Source of the DNA: Methanomassiliicoccales archaeon UBA280
GTDB taxonomy: Archaea > Thermoplasmatota > Thermoplasmata > SG8-5
NCBI GenBank assembly: GCA_002499085.1
Contig: DAKD01000016.1
Coordinates: 51,932-115,931 of the forward strand
Length of the DNA: 64,000 nucleotides
Reading direction: 5' to 3'
Within the stretch, counting starts at the first letter, position 1; each line of letters opens with the position of its first letter. The notes below the pieces were generated by a model. It was not told the DNA's origin, made no database searches, and saw only the letters and a program-made list of their open reading frames with translations. This document shows positions 48,791-61,400 of the stretch, one piece after another. A program made the position numbers and the translations under genes.

Positions 48791-51700
48791 TTACTTTCTC
48801 TTTCTGATGAACAGGGCCATCCCGATCATGATGACGGAGATTGCGAGAAGTGCAAGCAGATATCCGCTGCCGATTCCGTTCGGAACTGAGGCGACGCTCT
48901 CCCGCACCGGATCGTTCTGGTCCGGCACAGGCTCTGCAGCCTCGGTATCCTCCGGGACTGGCGTCTCGGCAACAGGCTCCTCATCCGCGGGGATCTCATC
49001 ATCCTGCGGGACAGTATATTGGATGGGGTGTGTCGGAACTTCCGGCAGAACGGCTGTAATGGTGTCTCCCTCGTCCTCATCCTCAGGTTCTTCCACTGGC
49101 TCCTCTACGACGGCAACAGGTTCTATCACAATGCCTGCGGTCGTGTACTGGCCTTTCAGCGGGTAATTGTCCTGGGAACTCGCGTCTATCACATAGGGAT
49201 TGTCAATCATTCCGTCAGCGCCGGGTATGTTCTGCAGGGGGCCGTTCTGTGTGTCCGGGCCTGTGAAGCCGCTCCAGTAGTTGCCGCCGGATGGGTAGCC
49301 GTCGTCCCATTGGTTGTCGTCCCTGTTGTCCAGGGCATGCACTCCGTTATTGATGAAATTGTTGTGGAACACCTTGTTGGTCATGGAGCTATCCAGTATC
49401 ACGCCGAAATCGTTGTTCTTGACCTGGTTGGCCTCTATCATGTTGCCTAAGGGAACCACTCGCACATTATCCACGCGGTGATGGTTGGTCGACCCGCCCG
49501 TGCCGGCAGAGAAGCTCATTCCGCCGTGGGTCATGTCGAGCTGGCCGCTCCATTCCAGCAACGGGTTGTCCATGTCGTCAACGTAGACCGTGACGCTCCA
49601 GGGCGTGACTATGACCATCACGTTGTGCCATGTGGCGTCCTCGGTCCTGGGGTCGTTAACATTTGTCAGATGATTGTTGACATTGTTCTGTATCAGCGCG
49701 ATGTGGTTTGCGCTGGGGTCAGATGCGCCGTTGTCCCAGTTATCGAACTCGATGGCATATCCCAGGGTTGTTTCGTCGGCATCCTGGGCGCCTATCGAAC
49801 CGCCGCCGGCCGGGGTATAGGCCTCCTTGAAGAAGTTGAAGGCCATGCCATCAGCCCCGGTGCCGCCTCCGGCATAGAAGTCGAATGTGGCTATGAACGG
49901 CGTATGTATCGGTTCATTGTAGAGTATCTGGCCCACCAGGCTGCCGGCGTTGGTCGTAAGGCTGCAGTACCCGCCCACCCTTGCCGCGTTCCCGTAATAG
50001 GTCCAGAGCCCGGAATCGGCTGCGAAGTCGTCCTGGAAGGGCGCGAAGGTGTTGCCGGCAGCCAGTATGCCGGCGCCAACATTGTTCAGTATCTCATTGC
50101 CCTGTATGCGATTGCCTCCGGCATTGTTGAGCTGGATGCCATCACCGCAATTCCGGATGATGTTGTCATGTATCTCGCAGCCGGCCACGCCGTCCAGCAG
50201 TATGCCGACATCGTTGTTCTGGATGGTAAAGCCGTCTATGCTGACATAGTTAGCCCGGACATCGAATACAGAGGTTCTGGCCATGGGTGTTCCCATGGAG
50301 GATATCATGTTGATCCAAAGTTCGACGCCGTCCGCAATTCCGTCCGTGTCCGCATCCTGGCCGAACTGGCCGTCCAGGAAGCTCTTGAATATGGTTCTTC
50401 CGTCGTTGCCGGGCACGATTGCAGCCTCGCCGGCCGTGACGGCCGGTACATGTCCGGCAATCGCGTCGAATCCGGCAAGCGGGTTAACCTTGCACGCGTA
50501 TGTCCCGTAGCCGACGTCGGCCGGCGTTGTGAGCTGGGGCACTGACTCAGGGCTGTTGAACAGCGGGTTGGACGTGTCCCACCAGTACACGGGGTCGGGC
50601 GGACTTCCGTCATCACTGGCATAGGCGACTCCCATTGTTGTCCAGAAGGCATGGGATGTCCAACTCATCTCCCAGGTATTGAATATCACACGGCCACCGC
50701 CCGCAATGTATGTATCAAGCGCATTGAGAATAGTTGTCAGGTCCGTGTTATAATTTTCATGTCCGAATATCACGAGATCCCAGGGCCCGCCTCCGGTAAG
50801 GTCCGCCTCAAAGCCTGCGAAGTCGGAGTCGTAATGGGCGGTATAGGTCAATCCCAGGTTGTTCAGGGCCTGGTCCACGTAGGTGTTGGGTGCCGGATGG
50901 AAGGCGTCGTCCGCGTAAATCAGTATGTTGTTCAGCGGCACGCCCCCGGTTGCGTCAACGGTGCCATCCACTATGGTAGTGTCCCTGTCCAATCCGTGGA
51001 TTGTGACAGCTTTGTCAACGACGACGTTCTCCTGGTAGGTATCCGGGTATGCCCATAGCGTGTCGCCCGGGTCCGCGGCGTTAACTGCGGGCTGTATGGC
51101 CATGAACCATGTGTCCTGGTCGAGGTTGTGCACCCTGGCCGCTGTTGTCGTCAGGGTCATGGTATTGGAGACCCACGGTTCAAGTATGGATGTGACCGTG
51201 ACGGTTACCGTGTCGCTCAGTCCAATAACGTCCGCCGGTATATCCACGGCCACAAAGAATGTATCGGTGTTTAAGGGGCCCTGTGGGCCGAGAGGGCTGA
51301 TCAGTGTGTCCTGTGCAAAGACCGCCACATTATCGAAGTATATCCCGGTGTTGCCCCAGCTGTAAAGGGCTATGGCTCCGTGGTCCAGTGAACCGTCGTT
51401 CACGTCGAAAATAAGGTTGCCGTCAATCAGGACCTGTATGCGGTCGCCGAGCATTCTCATCTCAACATCGTACCATTGTGACAATGTATAAGGGATATTG
51501 TCCGAAGCCAGTACTTGCCAAACACCATCCACGCATACATCGAGGACCCTGCGCTGGAGCCCGGGCTCTGTCAGGTCCTTGTCCCAGCCAGCGTCCGCGC
51601 TCCAGTGGAACCGGTAATAATTGTGTGAATCAGTGTACCTCGCCATGAGCCCGATGCCGTCATTGTCGCTGGACATCAAGTCGGCCGTGAGAATGTAGTC

Positions 51701-54700
51701 TGACCATGCAGCGTTGCCGTTCCATAGATAGGTGCCGGGCAGCCATTGGCCGCTGTATGAATATATGTTATCTGTCTGCCGCAGCCGGCCCGCACCGTCG
51801 ACGTACCAGTTGCTTGGCGGTCCGTCCGTCCATCCTTCGTCCACGACTGTCCAGCCGTTTCTGTTCAGGTCGTCGAAGTCATCCTTAAAGGCAGAAACCA
51901 ATACTTCGGTGGGCCATGTGTTGCCTTCCAGGCTGACGGTGTATTCGTCGCAGTGCCTAGCGTAGTTCTCGACACTGATTTCATAAAGTGCGATGTCGCC
52001 CGGCCCTCTCATGTCGGACGTTGTCGGCGTCTGAAGCCCGAACCAGCTCTCGGGTGCCCCTATGAACACGTTGTCTATGTGCCAGTAATCGCTCCAAATC
52101 TCCCCGTTCACGGTCCTGAACCTCAGCTGGAACCTGGGGTTGAGCGCATCCTCGGGCAGTGTCCACAGCGGCGTGAGTATCTCGCCGGGCGTTCCGCCTC
52201 CAGGGAATCTGCCAAGTTCATGCCACTGGGCCCATTGTAGGTTGCCATCCGAATATTCGATTATCAGGTCCTCGCCGGCTTCCGGGTTGTCGCTGCCGAA
52301 TGCAACGTCCCCTCTCCGGACGACGCAGCTGGCAATGCCATTGGGCATGTCCATGTCGATCTTGATGGTTGTCGCGGAGTTGTCTTCGCCGCCAGTGTAC
52401 AGTGAGAACGTTCCCGTGTAAGAGGTGCCTCCCCAGACGCCCACGTCGTCCGTGTCCGTTCTCTGCCAGGCGCCGTGAATCCATCCCAGCACAGGGTCGT
52501 TATAAAGCCCGAACTCGCCCTGGTTTCCGGCCAGCTCGAATGTATCGTAGAACGGAGCGGGCATCGAGAGCCTCGTCCATATCTCGATTTCCTTAACGAC
52601 TGAGCCCAGATTATCCGAGGTGATAAAAATCCTGGCTTGGTCAAATGCCCCAATTTCGTTCGTTGGGACAAAGACTTTGATAGCATATTCCTTGGTCTCG
52701 CCCGGCTGGACAGGGCCCCACCACCAGGTCTGGCTGCCGTCGTCGATGCCGTTGTAAATGCCCTGCGGGCGCAGGTCGACGGTGAAGAATTTGGTCCACC
52801 AGTCCGCATTCTGCGATGTGTCCATATTGTTGTAGAACATAGGTAGGTAGACGTCAGGTATCGTGCCGGTGTTGGTGATGCTCACCCTGTGCTCGACCCA
52901 TTCCCCTACCCAGCCGAAGTTGGTCTGGCTATCGGGGCTGACAGTGAAATCGAATACGAGAGGGGAACCCAAGGACACGTCGTCAATGTACCATCCTCTA
53001 AAGCCATTGAAAATTTCGTCTCCAGTGTCGAAGTAAAAAGCGATATGCACAATCTGGTTGCTGAACGGGGAAACATCAAAAGACCTCTGCTGCCAAGCGT
53101 TCATCGCATTTTCATTAAGCTGTTCTACTGGAACCCAACCCGTCGAATCGGAATAAATGAAGACCCATCGCTGGTCAAACATAGGATACAACCCCTCGGT
53201 TTGATACCATTCCCAGAAGGATAGCGTGGTCGTGGATTGGCCAGTCAGGTCAACGGGTGGGGATATGATAACCCCCCAATTAGAATTGCCGTTGTCATAG
53301 TCGCCAGTTGCATCTTGGCCATACCACCAGCTCGTTGTCGGGCTGTGGCTGTTGGGATACGGACTCACTCCGTCCTGAACCATATGCCACATATCTCCCT
53401 CCACTGTCCAACCGGGTGACCCGCTCTCAAAGTTATCAAACCAACTTGGGATATATGTACATAACTGTACGGTATCGAGGACGGTATTATCCCCCCTCGA
53501 TGACGCAGTGATATCCGCGACATCGAATTCGCCGGGCGATGCATCGGCTGGAATGTTGACCCTTACCGAGAAAAACGCAACATCGCCGAGAGCAAGCGGC
53601 CCGACAGATGTTATTGGGACCGACGTTTCTGTATAAGCAGTTACTTCGACATTGTCAATCTGCCACCAGTAGCACCAGTTCCAGTCATCATAATAATAGA
53701 ACTCTATAAACGCATCGCCCAGGCCTATCCATGGTGTCAGGTCCAGGGTGACATGCTCGTTCGGGCCGTGGTCTTCGTCGTAATAATCGAGCAGGTCCCA
53801 GGAACCGCCGCCGTCCCAGCAAATCCAGACCTCTGCATAATCCCAGCTTCCCCAATTCTCATCCAGGTAGTACTGGTCGAATTCCAGGGTTGCGCTGGCA
53901 TACCCATCAAGGTTGAAGATGGGCGTACAAAGGCCGGCATCAACGCCGCCGCTCCAGGTCCAATCCCATGATAGGTAATCGCTATTGGCCTCGGTGCATT
54001 GTCCAGTACCGGCATCATTCGAATAACCTGTGTAATCGTTACTGTGCCACTCCCCGCCTGGGTATCCCCATCCGAAGTAATCTACAGTAACCCAGCCGGG
54101 TGGCGGAAATGCCCCCTCGAACTGCTCGTTTATGAGCGATACACTCGAACTGCTCCAGAACTCGACAGGCCATTCATTATTTTTAGCCGAAAGGTCGAAA
54201 GTGTCCGTGTTAATCCCATTGTTGGTGACGCTCAGATCGTAAGAAACCGTATTTCCGGGTAATCCAATATTTGACTCGAAATCCGGATTGATTTCCACAG
54301 CATAGGCTGGCGGTGGCGGTCCATAAAACAGTATGGACGTGCCCGAGACAGGCGGTGGTGAACCCGAGCTGTAGTCCAGGCCGTCCGAGCTGATTTCATT
54401 TTCGATGCCCACGATTCCCCATGGATTTGTCATCGTCTGATAGTTGAACATTATATCTCCATCCCCATATAAAACTGCCTGGAAGGTTTGGTATTCGCTC
54501 GTGCTGTAGTGGGGGATATCATACCAGGTGACCACGAACATGTCCGGGGTGCCAGGCATGCATTGATAATATACCTCTCCCCATGCACCTGGGTTTATAT
54601 CACACGAATAAGGGGATATTATCCCTTGGTAGTTTACATCATCCGGAATTGGGACATCCTGGAACCATGAATCTGCGTCCACGAAACTTATCCAGCCGTT

Positions 54701-55276
54701 CGACATGATGTACACATTATCGTAAATTTTCCCATAATAGTTAAAACTCATACCCATGTTTATCGGGCCTGCCCAGTCGTCGTCGGAAAGCATCAATGCC
54801 GTGCCTCCAGTGACGCCGTCAACCCATGTGTAAGGGATGGTGGGCGCGGGAGCATTGCTGTCCTCCCAGACATATCCAAACATATCCGGACCGCCTGACT
54901 GCTGCGGCTCTACCGGAATCACACCAGAATTCGTCGGCAATCCCGCCTCCTTAGATCCTGTAGCTGTTGGTTTGCTGGAATTCTCGGAATCCCTGAGCCT
55001 TGGCGGTATCAAGGCGCCCTCGGATGGTTCATTCTCCACAATGTTCAGGTTCCTCTGAGGTACTTCAGATGACCCTTTGAAAAAATTGGTGATAAGTGAC
55101 GGTTCTTGGGTGTCTTGAATGATTACCTCTGGAACAGCATCATCCGCCAGCGATTCTTCTGATGCTTCCGCTGAAGCAGCGGGGCTAAGGCTCATCGCAA
55201 CCATCACAGCTACCAGAAGTATAGCAGCCATTCCTTTCCATGACGCACCGGTCTTGACAGAGTCAGTATGTGTCAT
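48791..55276 (-). CDS. Giant membrane-anchored surface protein with beta-helix and lectin-like domains
   Basis: A 2161-aa protein. A signal peptide (about 15-37) is followed by a string of beta domains. These include cleaved-adhesin/choice-of-anchor J type jelly rolls (segments like GAFPPPGWVTVDYFGWGYPGG) separated by NEW3-like linkers (NTGTIPDVYLP), a LamG/DUF1080-like domain (about 1100-1300) and a right-handed parallel beta helix of NosD type (about 1380-1450 and 1640-1710: GIQLNNAGGNRIQGNEILNN). Between them lie an unusual alpha/beta segment (about 1450-1600) and an L-type lectin-like domain (about 1720-1880). An acidic Pro/Glu stalk (about 2045-2125) leads to a membrane helix ending RKRK. 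It should bind polysaccharide or other cells. GGAAGG precedes the ATG. The following giant gene shares several modules. Confidence 0.8.
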   Translation of the reverse strand: MTHTDSVKTGASWKGMAAILLVAVMVAMSLSPAASAEASEESLADDAVPEVIIQDTQEPSLITNFFKGSSEVPQRNLNIVENEPSEGALIPPRLRDSENSSKPTATGSKEAGLPTNSGVIPVEPQQSGGPDMFGYVWEDSNAPAPTIPYTWVDGVTGGTALMLSDDDWAGPINMGMSFNYYGKIYDNVYIMSNGWISFVDADSWFQDVPIPDDVNYQGIISPYSCDINPGAWGEVYYQCMPGTPDMFVVTWYDIPHYSTSEYQTFQAVLYGDGDIMFNYQTMTNPWGIVGIENEISSDGLDYSSGSPPPVSGTSILFYGPPPPAYAVEINPDFESNIGLPGNTVSYDLSVTNNGINTDTFDLSAKNNEWPVEFWSSSSVSLINEQFEGAFPPPGWVTVDYFGWGYPGGEWHSNDYTGYSNDAGTGQCTEANSDYLSWDWTWSGGVDAGLCTPIFNLDGYASATLEFDQYYLDENWGSWDYAEVWICWDGGGSWDLLDYYDEDHGPNEHVTLDLTPWIGLGDAFIEFYYYDDWNWCYWWQIDNVEVTAYTETSVPITSVGPLALGDVAFFSVRVNIPADASPGEFDVADITASSRGDNTVLDTVQLCTYIPSWFDNFESGSPGWTVEGDMWHMVQDGVSPYPNSHSPTTSWWYGQDATGDYDNGNSNWGVIISPPVDLTGQSTTTLSFWEWYQTEGLYPMFDQRWVFIYSDSTGWVPVEQLNENAMNAWQQRSFDVSPFSNQIVHIAFYFDTGDEIFNGFRGWYIDDVSLGSPLVFDFTVSPDSQTNFGWVGEWVEHRVSITNTGTIPDVYLPMFYNNMDTSQNADWWTKFFTVDLRPQGIYNGIDDGSQTWWWGPVQPGETKEYAIKVFVPTNEIGAFDQARIFITSDNLGSVVKEIEIWTRLSMPAPFYDTFELAGNQGEFGLYNDPVLGWIHGAWQRTDTDDVGVWGGTSYTGTFSLYTGGEDNSATTIKIDMDMPNGIASCVVRRGDVAFGSDNPEAGEDLIIEYSDGNLQWAQWHELGRFPGGGTPGEILTPLWTLPEDALNPRFQLRFRTVNGEIWSDYWHIDNVFIGAPESWFGLQTPTTSDMRGPGDIALYEISVENYARHCDEYTVSLEGNTWPTEVLVSAFKDDFDDLNRNGWTVVDEGWTDGPPSNWYVDGAGRLRQTDNIYSYSGQWLPGTYLWNGNAAWSDYILTADLMSSDNDGIGLMARYTDSHNYYRFHWSADAGWDKDLTEPGLQRRVLDVCVDGVWQVLASDNIPYTLSQWYDVEMRMLGDRIQVLIDGNLIFDVNDGSLDHGAIALYSWGNTGIYFDNVAVFAQDTLISPLGPQGPLNTDTFFVAVDIPADVIGLSDTVTVTVTSILEPWVSNTMTLTTTAARVHNLDQDTWFMAIQPAVNAADPGDTLWAYPDTYQENVVVDKAVTIHGLDRDTTIVDGTVDATGGVPLNNILIYADDAFHPAPNTYVDQALNNLGLTYTAHYDSDFAGFEADLTGGGPWDLVIFGHENYNTDLTTILNALDTYIAGGGRVIFNTWEMSWTSHAFWTTMGVAYASDDGSPPDPVYWWDTSNPLFNSPESVPQLTTPADVGYGTYACKVNPLAGFDAIAGHVPAVTAGEAAIVPGNDGRTIFKSFLDGQFGQDADTDGIADGVELWINMISSMGTPMARTSVFDVRANYVSIDGFTIQNNDVGILLDGVAGCEIHDNIIRNCGDGIQLNNAGGNRIQGNEILNNVGAGILAAGNTFAPFQDDFAADSGLWTYYGNAARVGGYCSLTTNAGSLVGQILYNEPIHTPFIATFDFYAGGGTGADGMAFNFFKEAYTPAGGGSIGAQDADETTLGYAIEFDNWDNGASDPSANHIALIQNNVNNHLTNVNDPRTEDATWHNVMVIVTPWSVTVYVDDMDNPLLEWSGQLDMTHGGMSFSAGTGGSTNHHRVDNVRVVPLGNMIEANQVKNNDFGVILDSSMTNKVFHNNFINNGVHALDNRDDNQWDDGYPSGGNYWSGFTGPDTQNGPLQNIPGADGMIDNPYVIDASSQDNYPLKGQYTTAGIVIEPVAVVEEPVEEPEDEDEGDTITAVLPEVPTHPIQYTVPQDDEIPADEEPVAETPVPEDTEAAEPVPDQNDPVRESVASVPNGIGSGYLLALLAISVIMIGMALFIRKRK

Positions 55277-55309
55277 AACTTTCCCTTCCTTTATATTATT
55301 ATAAGTCGG

Positions 55310-55320
55310 CTATAATAGTT
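55310..55320 (-). promoter_or_regulatory. Candidate TATA box of the 2161-aa surface protein gene
   Basis: On the minus strand AACTATTATAG lies about 34-44 nt before the ATG (55274-55276), within an AT-rich block. Transcription would start near 55290, leaving a short leader with the GGAAGG ribosome site. The 199-bp gap between the two giant genes shows nothing else clear. Confidence 0.4.
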
Positions 55321-55475
55321 TTAATATTTAATATTACCGCTTGCTATTATATATGAAACATCTGGCGAAATTGCAGATATTCGCCGACATTCCGGACCAA
55401 GGCTGCATGCGGGCTAATCTCAAGGAAACGCCGCTCACGCTGGCTTCAAATGGCGGCTGTCTTGGGCTTGCCGCT

Positions 55476-58400
55476 TCAGTCTGCCTGAGGCTCTTCGGGG
55501 GCCGGCTCGGCTCCGTCCTGCCCGCCGTCGGGATCGTCAGGCTCCTCCGGCCCGGACTTCTTCTTCTTTTTGAGCAGCATGAAGACCAGCAGGCCGGCGA
55601 CCAGCAGGGCTATCAGCAGCACCGGGATTATCCAGCCCACGCTGCCGGACCCGCCGTCCTCTTCGAGCGCGAGGATTATGTCGTCGGCTGCTGTCGCTGT
55701 TCCCGCGGCAACGCTTGCGGTCGTGGAGCCGGACTGGTAGCCTTCCTTTGAAGCCTGTATCGTGTACGAGCCTGCAGGCACGCTGGCGAAGGCATAGTTG
55801 CCGTTCGCGTCCGTGGTCGCAGTCAGAGAAGTACCCTGCAATGACACGGTCGCTCCCTCTATTCCGGCGCCGCTTCCGTCCAGGACCCTGCCTCTCAGGC
55901 TGCCGGATGGCGTCTGAGGCTGGGCTTGCGTTGTGAAGGTCCGCGTCATGTCAGCGGCCATAAGGTTGCCCGCGATGTCAGTTATTCCGGAAGCAGTCAG
56001 GTTTACGGTGTACGTTGTTCCGTATGCCAGAGAGGTGCCCGGCACGAAGGTCATTACGGTTCCGGCCGTGTTCCAGACGAACGTACCTGTGACCGCTGGG
56101 AACAGGGAGAACGCGGCCTGTGCCGCGGTCTGGCCCACAGGCTCGCTGAAGGTGACGGTGATGTTCGTCCCGATCGAGATATTGGTGCCTGAGGGAACTA
56201 CAGTGGCAGTGGGCGCCACCCTGTCGACTATTGTGGCAGTATCAGGCACTGTCCCGCCAATCGGAACCGTCCTGTGGTTTCCTGCCAGGTCAAACGCGAC
56301 AATATAGAACCCAAAGGCTCCGTCGGAAGATGCCGTGAAGGATATGGGTGAAATGAGGTGATGTGTAGGTGTTGCCGTCCAAGTCGAGCCTCCGTCCGTC
56401 GTGTAGTAGAGGACATAGTATGCCAAACCGCCGGAGTCCGTCGCGGTGAAGGCGATGTTGAAAGTTGCTACCGTGGTATAGGCCGGCAATGCCGTGACAG
56501 TCACGGTCGGAGCGGTCGCGTCATAAGCCCAAGCAGCGTCGGCCGAGGAGGGCGCGGCCTCAACCTGTCCGTTCGAATCCGTTGCGGTGGTGTAGAACTG
56601 GTAGAATCCCTGGCCGCTTGCGAACCCGAAGCTCCATGACCAGGGCGCGGCAGTGTCAGTTCCGAAGCTATTCCATCCGCCCCATGTGGCGTTGTCAGTG
56701 GAGAATCTGTACCACAGCATCACGCTGGCGACAGTCCCCTCGGAGTCGCTCGCGGTCGCCTCAACGGTCAGCGGACCTGAAGCCAGCCAGTACGGCCCGG
56801 CCACGGTCACTGAGCTTGTCGGCGGGTTCGTATCGGCTCTGCGCCTGCATGAGTCATCCGCGGAGGCCGGCGGCAGCTCCCCGTTGTCGGCATTGTCGAC
56901 CGCTATGGTGTAGAACTCATAGTATCCTGTCCCATTGGGCATGGTGAAAAGCCAGGACCAGGGCGCGGCATAATCTGTGCCGAAGGCCACCCATTCGCCC
57001 CAGGTTGCGTTATCGGCAGACCATCTGAACCAGAGCGTGACGTTCCTCACGCCGCCTACCGCGTCGGAAACCGTCGCATCCACAGTCCTGCTGACCTCGT
57101 ACGAAGCATAGGCTCCGGGCACGGAGGCGGCGCTGTCCGGTGCGGTGATGTCATAGGCCCATGCCGCGTCGGCCGAGGCCGGCGCGGACTCGTAATTGCC
57201 GAGGCCGTCCGTCGACCTGCTGTAGAACTCGTAGAATCCCTCCCCGTCGGGCCAGTCAAAGGTGAAATCGAACGGAGCCAATGTGTCGGTCGCGAAGAGG
57301 GCCCATGCGGACCATGTTGCGTTATCGGACGAGAATCTGTACCAGAGTTCGATGCTGCCGAATCCGTTTAGCTGGGAGATGCCGGAGACAGTGGGTATCA
57401 GGGGCGATGTTGCGCGAGCATATGGGGCAACAAAGTTCACGTTCGTGGAGGGTGCGGTCGCGTCGTATCCGTAGCTCACTTCCGCAGGCTTCAGCGCCTC
57501 CTGGTTCCCGGCCCGGTCCACACCTCTGGTCTGGAACTGGTAGAAACCGTCAGCGCCGAACGCGAAGCTGAACGAATAGGGGGCTGTGGCGTCGCTCATC
57601 TGCAATGACCATGCGCTCCATGTTACGTTGTCTGCGGAATACCTCATCCAGAGATCCACATTAGATATGTTGCTCAGCGCGTCGCTTCCGGTTGCCGTGA
57701 TGGTTATCGGGGATGTTATGCGCCAGTAGGCGCCGGTCACGTCGGCCGCTGTTGTCGGACTTGCAGTGTCGTACCCCACCCGTGCGTCAACGCCACTGTA
57801 GGTTTCCCAATTGCCAGCAAGGTCAACCCCTTCCGAGTATAACTCGTAGTAGCCGTCTCCATCAGGGAAGGTGAAGGTCCACTGGTATACCGGGACTGTG
57901 ATGGTTGAGCCGTACTGCGTCCATGCACCCCATGTCACATTGTCTGCGGAATAACGATAGTACGCGTTCACGCCAGCCAACCCGCTCATCGCATCGCTCC
58001 CGAATGCTGTGATGGCCAGCAATCCATTATGCCAATAGAATGATCCCGCGGTCATGCTCGTGGCAGGTGCCGCCGTGTCATAGCCGTACGCCGCATCGGC
58101 CGTTCCGGGCATGGCTTCGGTGTTCATTGCCCTGTCCCATGCCTGGGAAGCGAACTCGTAGTAACCTTCCCCGAAAGGCCACATGAAGTCCATCGAGTAC
58201 GGTGCGGTGAGGTCCGTGCTCATGTAAATCCACCCGCTCCAAGTCGCGTTGTTTGCAGAGTGCCGGCAGTAGAAGTCGACTCCGCCGACGCCGCTTAGGC
58301 TGTCTGAAGCGGTTGCGCCGATGGTGAACGGGGCTCCGACCTGCCAGTATGCTCCGGCGGGGGTTACGCTGCTTGCCGGGTCAGTGGCGTCATAGGCGTT

Positions 58401-61400
58401 GAAGGCATCGGCCGCTGCTGGCGGGCTCTCGTAGTTGCCGAGCGTGTCCATGCCCCGGGTGAAGAACATATAGTATCCCTCCCCGCTTGGCGTGTAATCG
58501 AACGGGAATTCCCAGGGGGCTGCGAAGTCCGTGCTGAAGACTGCCCAGGGGCCCCAGCTGATGTTGTTGACCGACCAGCTGTACCAAAGCTCGACATAGC
58601 TCACAGGGTTGCCTGTGCCCATGACAGTTGCGGTGAGTGTGACAGGCGCGTTAAGCCAGTACGGCGAATACTGGTCCAAGCTGGTGATCGGCGCGGGCGG
58701 GTTCCAGAACCATTCGGCGTCCCGAACCGGTGGTGCAGCTTCCGTATTCTCTGCATGGTCACTGGCGATTGTGTAGAACTGATAGTATCCCAAGCCCATG
58801 GGCCAATCGAAGGCGAACTCCCATGGCGCTGCGTCATCGAGGCCAAACCAGGTCCATCCGCCCCATGTCGAGTTGTCTGCCGAGTACCTGTAATACAGGG
58901 CCGTGTAGTTCAAGCCGCTGGGCCCGGCATCGCCGGCCGTAGCCATCACTGTCATGGTAACCGCTGTCTGCTCGTAGGGCGGGATGAATATCACCGTGCT
59001 GCTGGGCGTGATGTTGTCGAAGCCTATCTCCACGTCGTACCCGCCCGGGGGCCATGCAGGCGCGTTGCCGAGCGTGTCATAAGCCCTTGCGGCGAACCTG
59101 TAATAGCCTGTTCCGTTCGGGTATGTGAAGCTCCATTGCCATGGGGCTGCACTGTCGACAGCGAACACGCTCGGCCCGCCCCAGGCGATGCCGTCCGGAG
59201 AGAACCAGTACACCAGCTCCACGCTGGCGACAGGGTTGAGGCCGTCAAGGGCCGTGGCTGTTACGGTCAATGGCGATGAGTTCTGCCAGTACTCCGGTAT
59301 CATGTCCACGGTGGCAGCGGGCGGCGTGCCGTCGTACCCGCCGACGGCATCAGCCACACCGGGCTGTGCTTCAAGGTTCCCGGCTGCATCGACGGCAGTG
59401 CAGTAGAAGAGATAATACCCGTTCCCGTTGGGCCAGTTGAACGCCCTTGTGTAAGGCGCTGCGAAGTCGCTGCCCAGCGACACAGGCGCTCCCCAGGTGA
59501 CATTGTCCGCCGAATAGGCGTAGAAGAACTCGACCCATGCTATGCCGCTAGTCGCATCGAAGGCTGTTGCGGTCAGGGTTTTGGGGGCATTGTTCCAGTA
59601 CGGAACAACCGGGTCAACGCTGCTCGAGGGCGGCGTTACGTCATAAACATAGGGCCCGGACTCGATGAATGTCGGGTTGACAGGCACAGGCTCGAAGCCG
59701 TTCGCCTGGGCGCACCAGTAGTATGTCCCGTCCGACGGCAGGTCGGTTGTCGGCGTCCAAGCGAAGTCAGGCAGCGTCACATCCTGGCCCCAGAAGTTCC
59801 AGGATGTGCCGCCGTCGTTCGTGTAGTAGATGTCAACAGCGGTTATGGTTCCGCCGTATGTGTATGTAATCGCTGGCCTTGGGTCTTGGCTGCCCGAGCT
59901 CGTGGGGCCTGTTGCCGAAGCATACTCTGTTCCGGCGGTCGTGAATGTGAAGTTTCCGTCTCCGGTCAGGGGGTTCCCCACAAGATCCGTGAATCCGCCT
60001 GTTTCAAGGTTCACATTGTACATTGTCGTGTAGGCAAGACCTCCATATGTGCCGTTCAGCCATGTCCCGTCAGCCGACCATGTCCATACGGTTCCCGGCA
60101 GTGATGTGTCCACCAGGCCCAGCCCCGTGTCCATAGCCTCGTTGAAATGAATTCTGAACGTTCCGGCCGTTACAGGCACATTAATGGCGCCGTCCGGCGG
60201 CGATGTCCATATCACTGTCGGATTGGTGGTGTCGTAACGGTAGGCAGCGTCCGCGGTCGCGGGAGGCGACTCGCGCCATCCCCAGTCGTCGATCGCTATG
60301 GTGTAGAACTCGTAGAATCCCTCTCCATCGGGCCAATCAAAGTCAAACTCCCAGAGCGGCCCTGTGTCTGTGTCGAAGTATGTCCACGCGCCCCAGCCGG
60401 CGCCGTCCAGCGAGTGTCTGTACCATAATTCCAGGGACGCGACCGGGTCAGAAGACATTGATATCTGCACGTTGTCAACCTCGAACCACCAGTTCCAGCC
60501 CGGGCAGTAATAATAGAACTCAATCATAACGTTTGGCTCGCCGATGTAGGCGCTGAGGTCGTAGGATTGGGGGGCGCCGGGGCCGGATGGGGAGACATCC
60601 CAGTTCCATGTGTCTATGTTTGTCCATAAACCGCCGCCGTCCGTGGATACCCTCACCGCGGCATACTCGGAACCTATAAAGAAATTGTAGGACATGATGA
60701 AATCGAGGGTCGCGACAGATGCACCAACAAGGTTGAAGCTGGGCGTCCTTAGCCCTGTGTTCATTGTGGTTCCTGAACCGAGTCTGTCGCTGTCCGCATC
60801 TGCGCAGAAACCCGAGCCTCCTGCATAGTTCGGGCGACCTCCGGCCCACATGTCGTTTCTCTGCCAGACTCCGTCACCTCCGTAGTTGACAACTGTCCAT
60901 CCGGCAGGGGGCCAGGCTCCCTCGAACTGCTCGTTTATCAGAGTGCCGGAGAATCCGACCTCCGCCTCTATGGTCATCGGGCTGATGTTCACCGTGTCCG
61001 GCATGGTCTGTATCGCATTGCTGCTTGGGCAAACCAGGTCGAACAGCCAGGCCGCGTCCGCGGCGCCGGGCTCGTCCTCGTAGTTCCCTGCGAAGTCGCG
61101 CGCCCTCGTGTAGAACTGGTAGTATCCGTCTGCGTTAGCCGTGAAGGTCCATTGCCACGGTATTGCATTGTCCGTGGAGTGCAGGGTCCATATGCTCCAT
61201 GTGGAATTGTCAGGGGAATGGCGCACCCACAGCTCCACAGACTGCACGCCGCTGAGGCCGTTGCCGGCGTCTGCGGTTATGACACGGCTCGGGCCGAGGT
61301 TGAGGTACGGTTCTGTCAGGATGACATTGCTCCACGGTATCGAGGTTTCATAGGCATAAGCCGCATCCGCGAAGAAGGGTGCAGCCTCGACAATGCCCGC

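Noticed and set aside
55341..55751. A 136-codon plus-strand frame between the giant genes
   Set aside because: It mostly overlaps the 3' end of the repeat protein in antisense and has no domain.
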